Shown here: piece after piece, positions 1 to 8,349 of the stretch
How positions within the stretch are numbered: position 1 is the first letter of the stretch
Layout of the letters: each line of letters starts with the position of its first letter
Assembly (NCBI RefSeq): GCF_018459925.1
Contig: NZ_CP075371.1
Coordinates: 3,720,001 to 3,784,000 of the forward strand
Origin: Nocardioides aquaticus
GTDB taxonomy: Bacteria > Actinomycetota > Actinomycetes > Propionibacteriales > Nocardioidaceae
Direction of reading: 5' to 3'
Length of the DNA stretch: 64,000 bases
Translations under genes and position numbers: made by a program
Notes under the pieces: generated by a model
What the model saw: only the letters and a program-made list of their open reading frames with translations
What the model was told of the DNA's origin: nothing
Databases searched by the model: none

Positions 1-322
1 GGATGACCGCGCAGCGGGCGTCCAGCGACATCGCCCGCCACTCCGGGGCCGCGTCGGCGGCCGCGCCGACCGCGGCCTCGGCGTCGGCGGTGCTCGCGCT
101 GCGGATCGTGCCGAGCAGGTGCTGGTGGTCGTGCGGCTGGACGACCCGGATCTCGCGCCCGCCGCCCGTGCGCCGCTCGCCGCCGACGACGGCCGAGAGG
201 TCGTGCTCGGTGCCCTCCAGGTCGACCAGGGCGGCCTCGAGCCCGGCGCGCTCGGGCGAGCCCGGGGCGTAGGTCAGGTTGGGCTCGTTGACGGGGGCCG
301 GCGGGTGGGTCGTCGCGTCCAT
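1..322 (-). CDS. pruA: L-glutamate gamma-semialdehyde dehydrogenase, 5' part only
   Basis: Only the N-terminal 107 codons lie in the window; the rest runs off the left edge. The protein begins MDATTHPPAPVNEPNLTYAP and continues with a PGSPER segment and GTIRSASTADAEAAVGAAAD. This matches the start of 1-pyrroline-5-carboxylate dehydrogenases, whose N-terminus typically reads NEP-x-x-x-YAPGSPER. These enzymes oxidise glutamate semialdehyde to glutamate with NAD in proline catabolism. The catalytic Cys and Glu are outside the window, so activity cannot be judged. The ATG at 320-322 is the only start that keeps the conserved NEP segment. Confidence 0.8.
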   Translation of the reverse strand, partial: MDATTHPPAPVNEPNLTYAPGSPERAGLEAALVDLEGTEHDLSAVVGGERRTGGGREIRVVQPHDHQHLLGTIRSASTADAEAAVGAAADAAPEWRAMSLDARCAVI

Positions 323-365
323 GGTCACGATGCTGTCACCCGGGCCGACCGCTTGTCGAAGCGGC

Positions 366-719
366 TCAGAGCTCGCCACGCAGCAGGAAGGGGACCTCCT
401 GGGTGGCGAACCAGCCGAGGTCGTCGTCCTCGGCGGCGTCCTCGCGGGTGTCGACGTGGACCGCCTGCACGCGCCGCATCGGCACCGCGCCGTCGGGGTC
501 CTCGCCGTCGCCGAGCTCGGCGACCAGCACGGTGCGCCGACCGCCGGGCTCGCCCCGCGCCGCGAGCAGGGCCGCCGAGGCGTCCGCGGCCTCGAGCAGC
601 GCGGCGTACTCCTGCTCCTCGTCCTCGGGCGCGGTCAGCCGGCCCTCGCCCGGCGGGACCTCACCGGCCGCGTGGGCGGTGGCCAGGTCGGTCAGGGTGG
701 TCGGGATCCAGACGCGCAC
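366..719 (-). CDS. DUF6912 family small protein
   Basis: A 117-residue acidic protein that begins with GTG and reads MRVWIPTTLTDLATAHAAGE. This looks like the actinobacterial DUF6912 family, which has an MRV-[YW]-[VI]-P-x-TL opening and no known function. There is no signal peptide or membrane segment, and the middle is rich in Glu and Asp. The start lies 2 bp after the stop of the upstream WS/DGAT gene, so the two are probably cotranscribed. The function is unknown; the family name rests on recollection of the N-terminal pattern only. Confidence 0.7.
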   Translation of the reverse strand: MRVWIPTTLTDLATAHAAGEVPPGEGRLTAPEDEEQEYAALLEAADASAALLAARGEPGGRRTVLVAELGDGEDPDGAVPMRRVQAVHVDTREDAAEDDDLGWFATQEVPFLLRGEL

Positions 720-721
720 GC

Positions 722-2299
722 TCAGTCCTCCGGCTCGGCGGTGGTGGGCTTCCGGCCGGTCGGGGCCGTCCGGCCCGTCCGCCCGCGGGGGGCCCGGGGC
801 CGGGCGTCGCCCGAGGCGTCGACCAGCTCCTGCAGGGCCTCCAGCACGCAGCTGCCGAGCACGTCCGCGTCGGGGATCGCGTCACGGTCGGCGGTGATGC
901 CGTAGGTCACGCCGCCGTCGTAGGACGTGACGGCGACGGCCAGCCGGTGCTCGGGCAGCAGCGGCGGGACGGGGTACGACGCCACCAGGCGGGCGCCCGC
1001 GGCGTAGACCGGGCTCTGCGGGCCCGGGGCGTTGGTGACGCACAGCGCGAAGCCGCGGCGCACCTCCTGGGCCGCGACGCGGGCGCCGACGGCGTGGAAG
1101 GTCGTCGGGGCGAAGCCGGCGATCCCGGCCAGGCGGTCGGCGGCCACGCTCTTGCCGGTGGCGTGGTGGGCGGCGAACGAGTACGACACCTGGTGCAGCC
1201 GGACCACCGGGCTGACCTCCCCGATCGGCAGGTCGACCTCGTGCACCGACATCTGGCTGCCCAGCGAGGTCGCCTCGAGCTCCTCGTCGATCACCGAGAC
1301 CGGGACGACGGCCCGGACGTGGCGGGTCGAGGGCAGCGCCTCGCCGCGCGTCATCAGCCAGGCCCGGAGCCCGCCGGCGATGCTGGCCAGGATGACGTCG
1401 TTGACGGTGCCGCCGTGGGCGTCGCGGACCAGCCGGTAGTCGGAGAGCCGGGTGTCGAGGGTGACCACCCGGCGCTGCTGGGACAGCGGCCCCTGGAGCA
1501 CGGTCGGGCGCACCGGACGGCGGCCGGTCAACGCGGCGGCGACGCCGCGGGTGCGCCGGCCGGCACCCTCCGCGGCCAGGACGACCCGGCCCGAGGTGCT
1601 GCGCACGGTGCCGATCAGCGTCTGCGGGTCGGTGACGGTGTCGCGCAGGGCCTCGGTGAGCAGCCCCACCGGGCTGCGGCGCCGGGGCCGCCAGGTGTCG
1701 GCGTCGTCGGGAGCGCCGACCGGCCCGGTGGAGCCGGGCAGCCCGTCGAGCAGGACCTGGCCGAGGTCGACGGTGTCGATGCCGTCGACGAGGGCCTGGT
1801 GGCACTTCAGCAGGACGGCGACCTGACCGCCCTCGAGGCCCTCGACGAAGTAGATCTCCCACAGCGGACGGGAGCGGTCCAGCGGCCGCGAGACGATCCG
1901 GGCGACCAGCTCGCGCAGCTGGTCGCGGGTGCCCGGGCGGGGCAGGGCGGAGCGGCGCACGTGGTAGGCGAGGTCGAAGCCGACGTCGTCGACCCAGACC
2001 GGGTTCGCCAGGCCGCCGGGCACGCCCTGAACCCGCTGCCGGAACCGCGGGACGAACGCGATCCGGTCCCGCACCAGGGCCACGAACCGGTCGTGGTCGA
2101 AGCCGGAGGAGCCCGGGTCGAGGATGTCGACGGTCGTGGTGTGCCGGGGAGTGGTCAGGTCCTCCCCCGCCAGGAACGCCAGGTCCCGTGCTCGCAGCCG
2201 TTCGCTCACCCTCGCCCACCCATGCCGTGCCCGCCCCCGTCGTCCGTGCCCGTCGTCCGTGCCCGTGGTCCGCCCCTCGCCGTCCGGCTTGGTGCTCAT
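722..2299 (-). CDS. WS/DGAT-type O-acyltransferase with altered active-site motif
   Basis: A 525-residue protein (495 if the GTG at 2209 is used) resembling bacterial wax ester synthase/diacylglycerol acyltransferases. These transfer acyl groups from acyl-CoA to fatty alcohols or diacylglycerol. Family features seen are SERLRARDLAFLAGE at the N-terminus, RPLDRSRPLWEIYFVEGL near residues 139-155, PVSVIDEE, and a C-terminal domain with VTNAPGP and TSYDGGVTYGITADRDAIPD. The catalytic HHxxxDG motif reads HQALVDG (His167, Gln168): the second His, usually regarded as the catalytic base, is Gln. The first 30 residues are charged low complexity, so the GTG at 2209 immediately before SERLRARD is a credible alternative start. 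It is divergent from the lipoprotein gene at 2357. Confidence 0.8.
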   Translation of the reverse strand: MSTKPDGEGRTTGTDDGHGRRGRARHGWARVSERLRARDLAFLAGEDLTTPRHTTTVDILDPGSSGFDHDRFVALVRDRIAFVPRFRQRVQGVPGGLANPVWVDDVGFDLAYHVRRSALPRPGTRDQLRELVARIVSRPLDRSRPLWEIYFVEGLEGGQVAVLLKCHQALVDGIDTVDLGQVLLDGLPGSTGPVGAPDDADTWRPRRRSPVGLLTEALRDTVTDPQTLIGTVRSTSGRVVLAAEGAGRRTRGVAAALTGRRPVRPTVLQGPLSQQRRVVTLDTRLSDYRLVRDAHGGTVNDVILASIAGGLRAWLMTRGEALPSTRHVRAVVPVSVIDEELEATSLGSQMSVHEVDLPIGEVSPVVRLHQVSYSFAAHHATGKSVAADRLAGIAGFAPTTFHAVGARVAAQEVRRGFALCVTNAPGPQSPVYAAGARLVASYPVPPLLPEHRLAVAVTSYDGGVTYGITADRDAIPDADVLGSCVLEALQELVDASGDARPRAPRGRTGRTAPTGRKPTTAEPED

Positions 2300-2356
2300 G
2301 GGATTCTGGCAGAGGCGCCGCGGTGACGCGGGCCCCCCGACCCGAGAGGACGATCG

Positions 2357-2779
2357 ATGCGGCGCCTGCCGGCACCCCTGCCGCCCCTCGCGCTGGCCCT
2401 GGCGCTCCCGCTGGTCCTGGCGCTGCTGGGCACCACCGGTTGCTCCCGCGGCCCCGGGGCCGCGGCCGCCGACGACGGCGTCGTGGTCGAGGTGATGATC
2501 GAGGACGGTCGGGCCCGCCCGGCCGGTGACCGCGTCGACGTCCCGACCGGCGAGACGGTCGAGCTGGTCGTGATGGCCGACTCGGCCGGCCTGATCCACG
2601 TGCAGCCCGGCGGCCGCGGCGCCGACCGGGACGGGCAGGACGGGCAGGAGGACCAGGCCAGGGAGATCGAGTACCAGCCGGGCACCACCACCTTCGCCCT
2701 GGAGATGGACCGGGCCGGCACCGTCGACGTCGAGCTCCACGACCCCGACCAGCTGCTGGTGCAGCTGGAGGTGCGCTGA
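2357..2779 (+). CDS. putative lipoprotein with cupredoxin-like domain
   Basis: A 140-residue protein with an Arg-containing N-terminus, a long Leu/Ala hydrophobic stretch and a Cys at the end of LGTTGCS. This is a plausible lipobox, although Thr at -3 is less usual. The mature part has the strand pattern of a small beta-sandwich: VVVEVMIEDGRARPAGDRV, then GETVELVVMADSAGLIHV, then a Gly/Asp/Gln-rich insert, then TTTFALEMDRAGTVDVELH. This resembles cupredoxin-like domains, but no complete Cys/His/Met copper site is visible. The stop is one base before the GTG of the following membrane protein, so the two form an operon. Function unknown. Confidence 0.7.
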   Translation: MRRLPAPLPPLALALALPLVLALLGTTGCSRGPGAAAADDGVVVEVMIEDGRARPAGDRVDVPTGETVELVVMADSAGLIHVQPGGRGADRDGQDGQEDQAREIEYQPGTTTFALEMDRAGTVDVELHDPDQLLVQLEVR

Positions 2780-2780
2780 G

Positions 2781-4124
2781 GTGCTGTCGCTGACCGACGC
2801 CGTCCCCGTGGCCCACGGGCTCGGCGGCCAGAAGGACCTGCCCATCCCGCTCTCGCTGGCGGTCACCGGCTCCGTGGCGGCCCTGGTGATCTCCTTCACC
2901 GTGCTCGCGGTGGCCTGGCGCAGCCCCCGGTACGCCGGGCGGCCGGCGCTCGCCGTACCGGCCCTCGGCCGGGTGGTGCTGTCCGGGCCGTTCCAGGCCG
3001 TCCTGAAGCTGCTGGGCCTGCTGTTCCTGGCCTACACCGTCATGGTCGCCACCCTCGGCGAGGACCTGCTGACCAACCCCGTCTTCGGGATCTTCCTGGT
3101 GTGGCTGTGGGTGGGGATCGTGCCGGCCTCCCTGCTGCTCGGGCCGGCCTTCAAGGCGATCAGCCCGCACCGCACCCTGGTGGAGCTGCTCGCCCGGCTG
3201 ACCGGCGGTGACCCGGAGGACGGGATCGCGGACTACCCGGCGCGGCTGGGCTACTGGCCGGCGGCGCTCGGGCTGCTGGCCTTCGTGTGGTTCGAGCTGA
3301 TCTACCCGTTCAACACTGAGCTCGGCCCGGTCCGGCTGTGGCTGGCGGCCTACCTCGGCGTGATGCTCGTGGGCGGCGCCGTCTTCGGGACCCGGTTCTT
3401 CGAGCGGGCCGACCCCTTCGAGGTCTACTCCTCGCTGCTGGCGAAGCTGTCGCCGTGGGCGGTCGAGCCCGACGACGACGGCCGCGACCGGCTGCTGCTG
3501 CGCTCCCCGCTGGCCAACCTCGACACGACCGTGGCGCGACCCGGCCTGGTCGCGGTGGTGGCGGTGCTGCTGGGCAGCACGGCGTACGACTCCTTCCGCG
3601 AGGCGGCCTTCTGGGTCCGCTGGGTGCAGACCTCCGACCACTCCCCCACCCTGGTCGCCAACCTGGCCATGCTCGGCACGATCCTGCTGGTCGCGGGCCT
3701 CTTCAGCGCGGCGTGCGTGCTCACGCCGGTCCGCGACGGCACCGCACGGCGCGCGCTGCCCGCGGCCTTCGCGCACGCGGTCGTGCCGATCATCGCCGGC
3801 TACATGGTCGCGCACTACACGACCTACTGGTACGAGCGCGGCCAGGTCACGCTGGCGCAGGTCAGCGACCCGTTCTCGAACGGCTCCGACTGGTTCGGCA
3901 CCGCCGGGCTGGGCGTGGACTACTGGCTCTCGGAGCACCCCGGCTTCCTGGCGACGCTGAAGGTGGTCGCGGTGGTGCTGGGGCACGTGGTCGGGGTGGT
4001 GGCCTCCCACGAGCGGGCCGTCGGCCTGCTCCCGCGCAGGCACCAGCTGACCGGCCAGCTCGCGCTGCTGGTGGTGATGGTGGTCTTCACCGCCGGCGGG
4101 TTGTCGCTGCTCTTCGCCGGCTGA
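2781..4124 (+). CDS. polytopic membrane protein of unknown function
   Basis: A 447-residue protein with about ten predicted hydrophobic segments, for example residues 27-46, 71-92, 100-121, 155-175, 184-203, 254-270, 295-316, 325-346 and the C-terminal 423-446. Aromatic-rich loops include AHYTTYWYERGQVT and NGSDWFGTAGLGVDYW. It starts with GTG directly behind the lipoprotein gene, and the pairing suggests a shared envelope role. Proteins of this type occur across actinobacteria without an assigned function, to my knowledge. I see no ATPase, substrate-binding or known transporter motif, so I leave it unnamed. The 26 bases to the converging gene at 4151 hold nothing notable. Confidence 0.75.
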   Translation: MLSLTDAVPVAHGLGGQKDLPIPLSLAVTGSVAALVISFTVLAVAWRSPRYAGRPALAVPALGRVVLSGPFQAVLKLLGLLFLAYTVMVATLGEDLLTNPVFGIFLVWLWVGIVPASLLLGPAFKAISPHRTLVELLARLTGGDPEDGIADYPARLGYWPAALGLLAFVWFELIYPFNTELGPVRLWLAAYLGVMLVGGAVFGTRFFERADPFEVYSSLLAKLSPWAVEPDDDGRDRLLLRSPLANLDTTVARPGLVAVVAVLLGSTAYDSFREAAFWVRWVQTSDHSPTLVANLAMLGTILLVAGLFSAACVLTPVRDGTARRALPAAFAHAVVPIIAGYMVAHYTTYWYERGQVTLAQVSDPFSNGSDWFGTAGLGVDYWLSEHPGFLATLKVVAVVLGHVVGVVASHERAVGLLPRRHQLTGQLALLVVMVVFTAGGLSLLFAG

Positions 4125-4150
4125 CCGGCCGCCCGGCCGCCGGCGGTGAG

Positions 4151-5464
4151 TCAGCGGATCCGACGGCCCCGTCGCGCGCCCCGTCGCACGCCCCGGCCCG
4201 CCGGACGCCGCGCGGCCTGCCGGTGGACGCTCCCGGGCTCGACGGCGTCGACCACGGCGCCGAGGGCCCGCAGCAGGGCGGAGTCCCCGCCCTCGACGAG
4301 GGTGCGGCCGGTGACCAGGGCGCGGTCGACGGCCGCGAGGTCGTGCGGCAGGAAGTGCAGGCTGGTGCTCCGGCCGAAGCCGGAGACCATGGCGGCGACC
4401 TCGCTCTCGGACCAGCCGAGGCCGGGACGCATCCGGTTGAGGAGCACGCGGACGCCGACCGGGCCGACGGTCTCGCGCAGCTCGACCAGCGCCCGGGCCA
4501 GCCGGGCCAGGCCGACGGGGTCGGCGGCCCCGACCACGAGCACCTCGTCGGCGGCACCGAGCGCCTCGGTGGTGGCCTGGTTGCGGCCCCCGCGACCGGA
4601 GAGGTCCGCGCCGTGGTCCGCCTCGAGCGGGGCGGCGGTGTCGACGACGACGTCCCCGTGCCGGCGGGCCGCGCGCAGCAGCGTCTCCACCACCCCGGCG
4701 CGGACCTCGCGCCAGCGGTCGGGGCGGGGCAGGCCGGTGACCACCGCCAGGCGTGGGTCGAGGGAGCGCTGGACCGTGGCGACCTCGTCCTCGAGGTGCC
4801 CGGTCCCGGCGAGACGGGCCGCCGCGAGCAGCCCGGAGACCTCGTCCAGCACCCCGAGCTGCTGAGCCTGGCTCGCGGCGTGGGTGTCGGCGTCGACGAG
4901 CAGCACCCGCCGCCCGCGGCGGGCCAGCTCGGCGGCCATCCCGGCGGCGACCGTGCTGCGCCCCGGTGCCCCGGGCGGCCCCCACACGGCCAGGACCCGG
5001 CCGGGCCGACCGGCGGGTGCGGCCACCACCGGCGCGTCGTCCTGGTCGGGCGTCGCGGCGGGTGCCGCCGTTCCGCCGTCGCCGTCACCGTCGCCGTCTC
5101 CGCCGCCGTCGCCGCGGGCCGCACCGAGCACGGCCTCCGGGAGGCCCGCGACGTCGCCCTCGTCGACGACGACCCGGATCCCCAGGCGACCGGCGCGGAG
5201 CCGGGCGGCCCCGTCGGGACCCCGCGGGACCACGGCGACCGGGCGTACGTCGTGACGCAGCAGGTGGTCGACGGCCGGCCCGTCGAGCCCCGGCGCGTCG
5301 AGCGCGACGACGGCGACGTCGGCCTGGCCGGCGGCGGCGGTGGCCAGCAGGTCGTCGACGTCCACGCACCGCTTGAGCACCACGATCCCGGGGTCGTCGC
5401 CGAGCTCGCGCAGCGCCGGCGACTCCCAGGCCGCGCCGGCGGCCACCACCAGGACGACGATCAC
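4151..5464 (-). CDS. CpaE-like ParA/MinD-type ATPase
   Basis: A 437-residue protein in two halves. The N-terminal ~120 residues (VIVVLVVAAGAAWESPALRE onward) resemble a receiver-like domain, as in CpaE. A GDGGGDGDGDGDGG linker follows. The C-terminal half is a P-loop ATPase with WGPPGAPGRST as a deviant Walker A (Arg where Lys is usual), VLLVDADTHAAS as Walker A' and DVVVDTAAPLE as Walker B. Such proteins localise or energise Flp/Tad pilus assembly, or act as MinD-like positioning factors. The GTG start overlaps the TGA of the upstream SAF-domain gene by four bases (GTGA), so translation is coupled. No other tad genes are near, so the pilus role is uncertain. Confidence 0.75.
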   Translation of the reverse strand: MIVVLVVAAGAAWESPALRELGDDPGIVVLKRCVDVDDLLATAAAGQADVAVVALDAPGLDGPAVDHLLRHDVRPVAVVPRGPDGAARLRAGRLGIRVVVDEGDVAGLPEAVLGAARGDGGGDGDGDGDGGTAAPAATPDQDDAPVVAAPAGRPGRVLAVWGPPGAPGRSTVAAGMAAELARRGRRVLLVDADTHAASQAQQLGVLDEVSGLLAAARLAGTGHLEDEVATVQRSLDPRLAVVTGLPRPDRWREVRAGVVETLLRAARRHGDVVVDTAAPLEADHGADLSGRGGRNQATTEALGAADEVLVVGAADPVGLARLARALVELRETVGPVGVRVLLNRMRPGLGWSESEVAAMVSGFGRSTSLHFLPHDLAAVDRALVTGRTLVEGGDSALLRALGAVVDAVEPGSVHRQAARRPAGRGVRRGARRGRRIR

Positions 5465-6168
5465 GACTGCCGGGCCACGCTCAGCACCGGCTCGCTGCTC
5501 CCGGCGAGGAGGGCGAAGAACGAGGGAGCCTCGGCCGCGGGGACCGCGAGCTCGAGCTTGCGCTGCCCGAGCGTGGCGAAGTCCTGCTCGGCCGAGGACG
5601 CCACCACGGTGACGTCCTCCAGCACCCGGTCCCCGCGCCGCGAGCCCCCGCCCCCGCCCTCGTCCCCGGAGGTCGCCACCTCGGTGCCGTCGTCGGTCGC
5701 CGCTCCCCCACTGAGCAGGTAGACGTCGACCACGGAGCCGGCCCCGACGCTCGAGGGCACCCGCACGTCGTCGACGGCGACCGCGATCTGCACGGTTCCG
5801 GCCTGCGTGGGGTCGCCGAGCGCCGAGCGCGGCAGCAGCTCCCCGGCGCCGAGGCCACGGGTCAGGGTCAGGTCGGCGGGCAGCTCCTCGGTGACCTCGA
5901 CGTAGTGGTCGAGCCCGTCGGCCCGACCGAGGAGCACCGGTGTCGCGACCAGGTCGTCGGCCCCGACCTCGTCCCCCGCCCCGAGGTCGGCGGCCACGGC
6001 CCAGACCTCGACGGTGTCGTCGGCCGCGTCCAGCACCCGCGCCCCCAGGACACCGCAGGCCGCCACCAGCAGCACCCCGGCCCACAACCGGGGGTCGCGC
6101 CACCCGGAGGCGGGCGAGCGCTGGGCAGGCTGCGGAGCCGCAGGACGAGGGGCGGGGTCGTGGACCAC
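5461..6168 (-). CDS. SAF-domain (CpaB/RcpC-like) protein
   Basis: About 235 residues if the GTG at 6168 is used; upstream in-frame ATGs (for example 6261) would run into the divergent HTH gene. The order is a Pro-rich cytoplasmic tail, one membrane span (DPRLWAGVLLVAACGVLGAR), and an SAF domain with VAADLGAGDEVGADDLVAT followed by GAGELLPRSAL. A second region, VPSSVGAGSVVDVYLLS, is typical of Flp pilus assembly protein CpaB. CpaB proteins sit in the inner membrane with a periplasmic SAF domain. It is coupled to the CpaE-like ATPase downstream. The start is uncertain because none of the candidates has a strong ribosome site. Confidence 0.7.
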   Translation of the reverse strand: MVHDPAPRPAAPQPAQRSPASGWRDPRLWAGVLLVAACGVLGARVLDAADDTVEVWAVAADLGAGDEVGADDLVATPVLLGRADGLDHYVEVTEELPADLTLTRGLGAGELLPRSALGDPTQAGTVQIAVAVDDVRVPSSVGAGSVVDVYLLSGGAATDDGTEVATSGDEGGGGGSRRGDRVLEDVTVVASSAEQDFATLGQRKLELAVPAAEAPSFFALLAGSSEPVLSVARQS

Positions 6169-6267
6169 CGCCCCATCATGCTCGCCACCGGCCCCGGCGG
6201 CACCCCGCTCCTCCACAGGCCGGTGCTGTGGGCCGCGCCGCACCGACGGGGGTGCCACCATGGGCGC

Positions 6268-6516
6268 ATGGCCGCCACGCCCCGCTTCCTGACCCTGGCC
6301 GACGTCGCCGAGGTGCTCAACACCTCCAGCGCGCAGGTCTACGCCCTCGTCCGCCGTGGCGACCTCCCCGCGATCAAGATCGGCGGTCGCGGCCAGTGGC
6401 GGGTCGAGGCGGACCGGCTCGAGGAGTACATCGCACGGATGTACCGCGACGCCGAGCAGTTCGTCGCCCAGCACCCGTTCGAGGAGTCCGAGCGGGCCGA
6501 CACCACGTCGACCTGA
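6268..6516 (+). CDS. BldC/excisionase-type helix-turn-helix protein
   Basis: An 82-residue DNA-binding protein whose core is FLTLADVAEVLNTSSAQVYA followed by LVRRGDLPAIKIGGRGQWRV. This is the winged-helix HTH pattern of the MerR-like excisionase/BldC family (HTH_17). The C-terminal helix (EEYIARMYRDAEQFVAQHPF) carries no effector domain. It is divergent from the CpaB-like/CpaE-like pair and could regulate it. BldC of Streptomyces is a small developmental regulator of this fold, but I cannot claim orthology. No recombinase gene is nearby, so a phage excisionase role is unlikely. Confidence 0.8.
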   Translation: MAATPRFLTLADVAEVLNTSSAQVYALVRRGDLPAIKIGGRGQWRVEADRLEEYIARMYRDAEQFVAQHPFEESERADTTST

Positions 6517-6532
6517 CCGGCCCCGGCCGCGG

Positions 6533-7828
6533 TCAGCCGGTCTCGCCGGCGAGCACGATCTCGACCTGCTGCTCCTCCCCGTCGCGGCGCACCGTCAGCG
6601 CGACGGTGTCGCCGGGCTGACGGGTGCGCAGGGCCACGATCAGCGCGACGCCGTCGGTGACGAGGTCGCCGTCGAGGCCCACCACGAGGTCGCCGTCGCG
6701 CAGGCCGGCGGACGCCGCGGGGCTGTCGGGAAGCACCCGGGTCACCTCGGCGCCACCGGTCGTGTCCTCCCCGGTCTGCACCTCCGCGCCGATCACCGGG
6801 TACTGCGCCTCCCCGTCGCGCAGGATCTGGTCGGCGGTGACACGCACCTGCTCGACCGGGATCGCGAAGCCGACCCCGATGTTGCCCGACCCGCCGCCCA
6901 GGCCGCTGCCGGCGGTGGCGATCGCGGAGTTCACCCCGACCACCTGCCCGCTCAGGTTGACCAGCGGTCCGCCGGAGTTGCCGGGGTTGATGGCGGCGTC
7001 GGTCTGCACCGCGTCGATGAAGGACGAGTCGTCCTCGCCCTGGGAGGTCGTGACCGGGCGGCTGAGCGCGCTGACGATGCCGGAGGTGACCGTCGAGCTG
7101 AGACCGAGCGGGGACCCGATCGCCACCACGGTCTCGCCGACCCGCAGCGCCCGGGAGCGCCCGAGCGCGGCCGGGGCACGACCCTCGATGCCGGGGACGT
7201 CGAGGACGGCGAGGTCGTAGACCGGGCTGCGCCCGACCACCCGGGCGTCGAAGCGGTTCCCCTCCTCGTCGACCACCTCGATCAGCCCGCCGTTGGCGTC
7301 GGCGTCGGCGACCACGTGGTTGTTGGTCACGACGTGGCCCTGCCGGTCGAGCAGGAACCCCGACCCGGTGGCCCCGCCGGCTTGGCCCCCGAGGGCGGCC
7401 GCGATCTGCACCGTGCGCGGGAGCATCTCCTGCGCCACGGCGGCGACCGAGCGGTCGTCCGCGGCCAGCGGCGGCAGGGAGGTGGTGTCGACGCCGGCCA
7501 GCCCCTCGGGGTCGCCGCCCGAGGCGGTGGTGCGGTCGTCGTCCCACTCCTGCCAGACGACGCCGCCGGCGAGGCCGCCGAGGAGTCCGACCACCAGCGC
7601 GAGCACCACGACGGCCGGCCACACCCAGCCGCTGACACGACCGGTCGGGCGGCCCGGGGCCGGCCCGGCGGCCGGTGCGAGCGGCACCGGCCCCCAGGCG
7701 GGCTGCGGGGCCACCGGCGCCGCCGGGCTCACCGGCGCCGCCGGGGCGGCGTACGGCGGGGGCGGCTGGGCCGCGGGCGGGACCCAGGACTCTGGGGCCG
7801 GCTCGGGCACGCGGGGCTGGTCGGTCAC
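6533..7828 (-). CDS. htrA: HtrA-type membrane-anchored serine protease with PDZ domain
   Basis: A 431-residue trypsin-like periplasmic protease. Residues 1-65 are a Pro/Ala-rich cytoplasmic region, and 67-92 form one membrane span. The protease domain carries the triad His171 (TNNHVV), Asp205 (VYDLAVLDV) and Ser285 (NPGNSGGPL). A PDZ domain follows (VTRVLPDSPAASAGLRDGDL, about residues 355-425). HtrA/DegP proteases remove misfolded envelope proteins. It is the last gene of the sigE-anti-sigma-htrA run, the same order as sigE-rseA-htrA in M. tuberculosis, where tatB follows; here the next gene is a converging HTH gene instead. GTG start. Confidence 0.9.
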   Translation of the reverse strand: MTDQPRVPEPAPESWVPPAAQPPPPYAAPAAPVSPAAPVAPQPAWGPVPLAPAAGPAPGRPTGRVSGWVWPAVVVLALVVGLLGGLAGGVVWQEWDDDRTTASGGDPEGLAGVDTTSLPPLAADDRSVAAVAQEMLPRTVQIAAALGGQAGGATGSGFLLDRQGHVVTNNHVVADADANGGLIEVVDEEGNRFDARVVGRSPVYDLAVLDVPGIEGRAPAALGRSRALRVGETVVAIGSPLGLSSTVTSGIVSALSRPVTTSQGEDDSSFIDAVQTDAAINPGNSGGPLVNLSGQVVGVNSAIATAGSGLGGGSGNIGVGFAIPVEQVRVTADQILRDGEAQYPVIGAEVQTGEDTTGGAEVTRVLPDSPAASAGLRDGDLVVGLDGDLVTDGVALIVALRTRQPGDTVALTVRRDGEEQQVEIVLAGETG

Positions 7829-7875
7829 CGACCCATCATCCCCCGCACCCCCTGGAGCGCCTCCCCCCGAGCGGG

Positions 7876-8349
7876 TCAGCGACCGCCGCGCCCCGACCGG
7901 TCCAGGGCCGGGGTGACGCTCGGCAGCACGGGACCGAGCGGCGTGAGCTGGGTCAGCGGCGCGCGCTGGTCCATCGTCGGCGCCGTCGGAGCCGCGGCGG
8001 GCCCGGCGCCCAGGGCGAGCACGCCGAGCATGGCCGCACCCACGGCACCGCCGCCGACCGCGACGGCCCCGGCGCCGATCGACCGGCGGGGTCGGTGCTC
8101 GGCCTCGGCCCAGCCGGACGGGCGTACCGGCAGGCCGGGCGCACCCAGGAGCGATCCCTTGAGGTGGTCCGGGGCGCCACCGCCGTCGTCGGAGAGGCGC
8201 GCGAGCCGTCGCTTCACCCAGCCCTCGCGCTCGACGAGGTCGCGGCACTGGTGGCACTCGTGGACGTGGTTCCAGGCGCGCTCGGTCTCGTCGGCGTCCA
8301 GGTGACCGTCGAGCAACGAGCTCACGCGCGCGCCGAGGTGCCCGATCAC
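7876..8349 (-). CDS. rseA: zinc-binding anti-sigma factor (RseA type) for the adjacent SigE
   Basis: A 157-residue protein with an N-terminal zinc-binding anti-sigma motif [13 protein letters not shown] (His-x3-Cys-x2-Cys) within residues 27-40. A hydrophobic Gly/Ala stretch near residues 95-120 ([20 protein letters not shown]) could be a membrane span. In M. tuberculosis the equivalent RseA binds SigE and releases it on redox or phosphorylation signals. The GTG start overlaps the sigE stop in a GTGA, so the two proteins are translationally coupled at near-equal amounts, as expected for a sigma/anti-sigma pair. The symbol is assigned from the motif plus gene order. Confidence 0.82.
   Translation of the reverse strand: MIGHLGARVSSLLDGHLDADETERAWNHVHECHQCRDLVEREGWVKRRLARLSDDGGGAPDHLKGSLLGAPGLPVRPSGWAEAEHRPRRSIGAGAVAVGGGAVGAAMLGVLALGAGPAAAPTAPTMDQRAPLTQLTPLGPVLPSVTPALDRSGRGGR

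Noticed and set aside
119..2326. Long open frame on the plus strand opposite the WS/DGAT gene
   Set aside because: High GC leaves long antisense frames open; the product is Arg/Gly/Pro/Ala-rich with no conserved motif, and the minus-strand protein has clear family signatures.
882..4985. 1367-codon minus-strand frame spanning several genes
   Set aside because: It crosses well-supported genes on both strands and has biased Arg/Gly/Pro composition without motifs.
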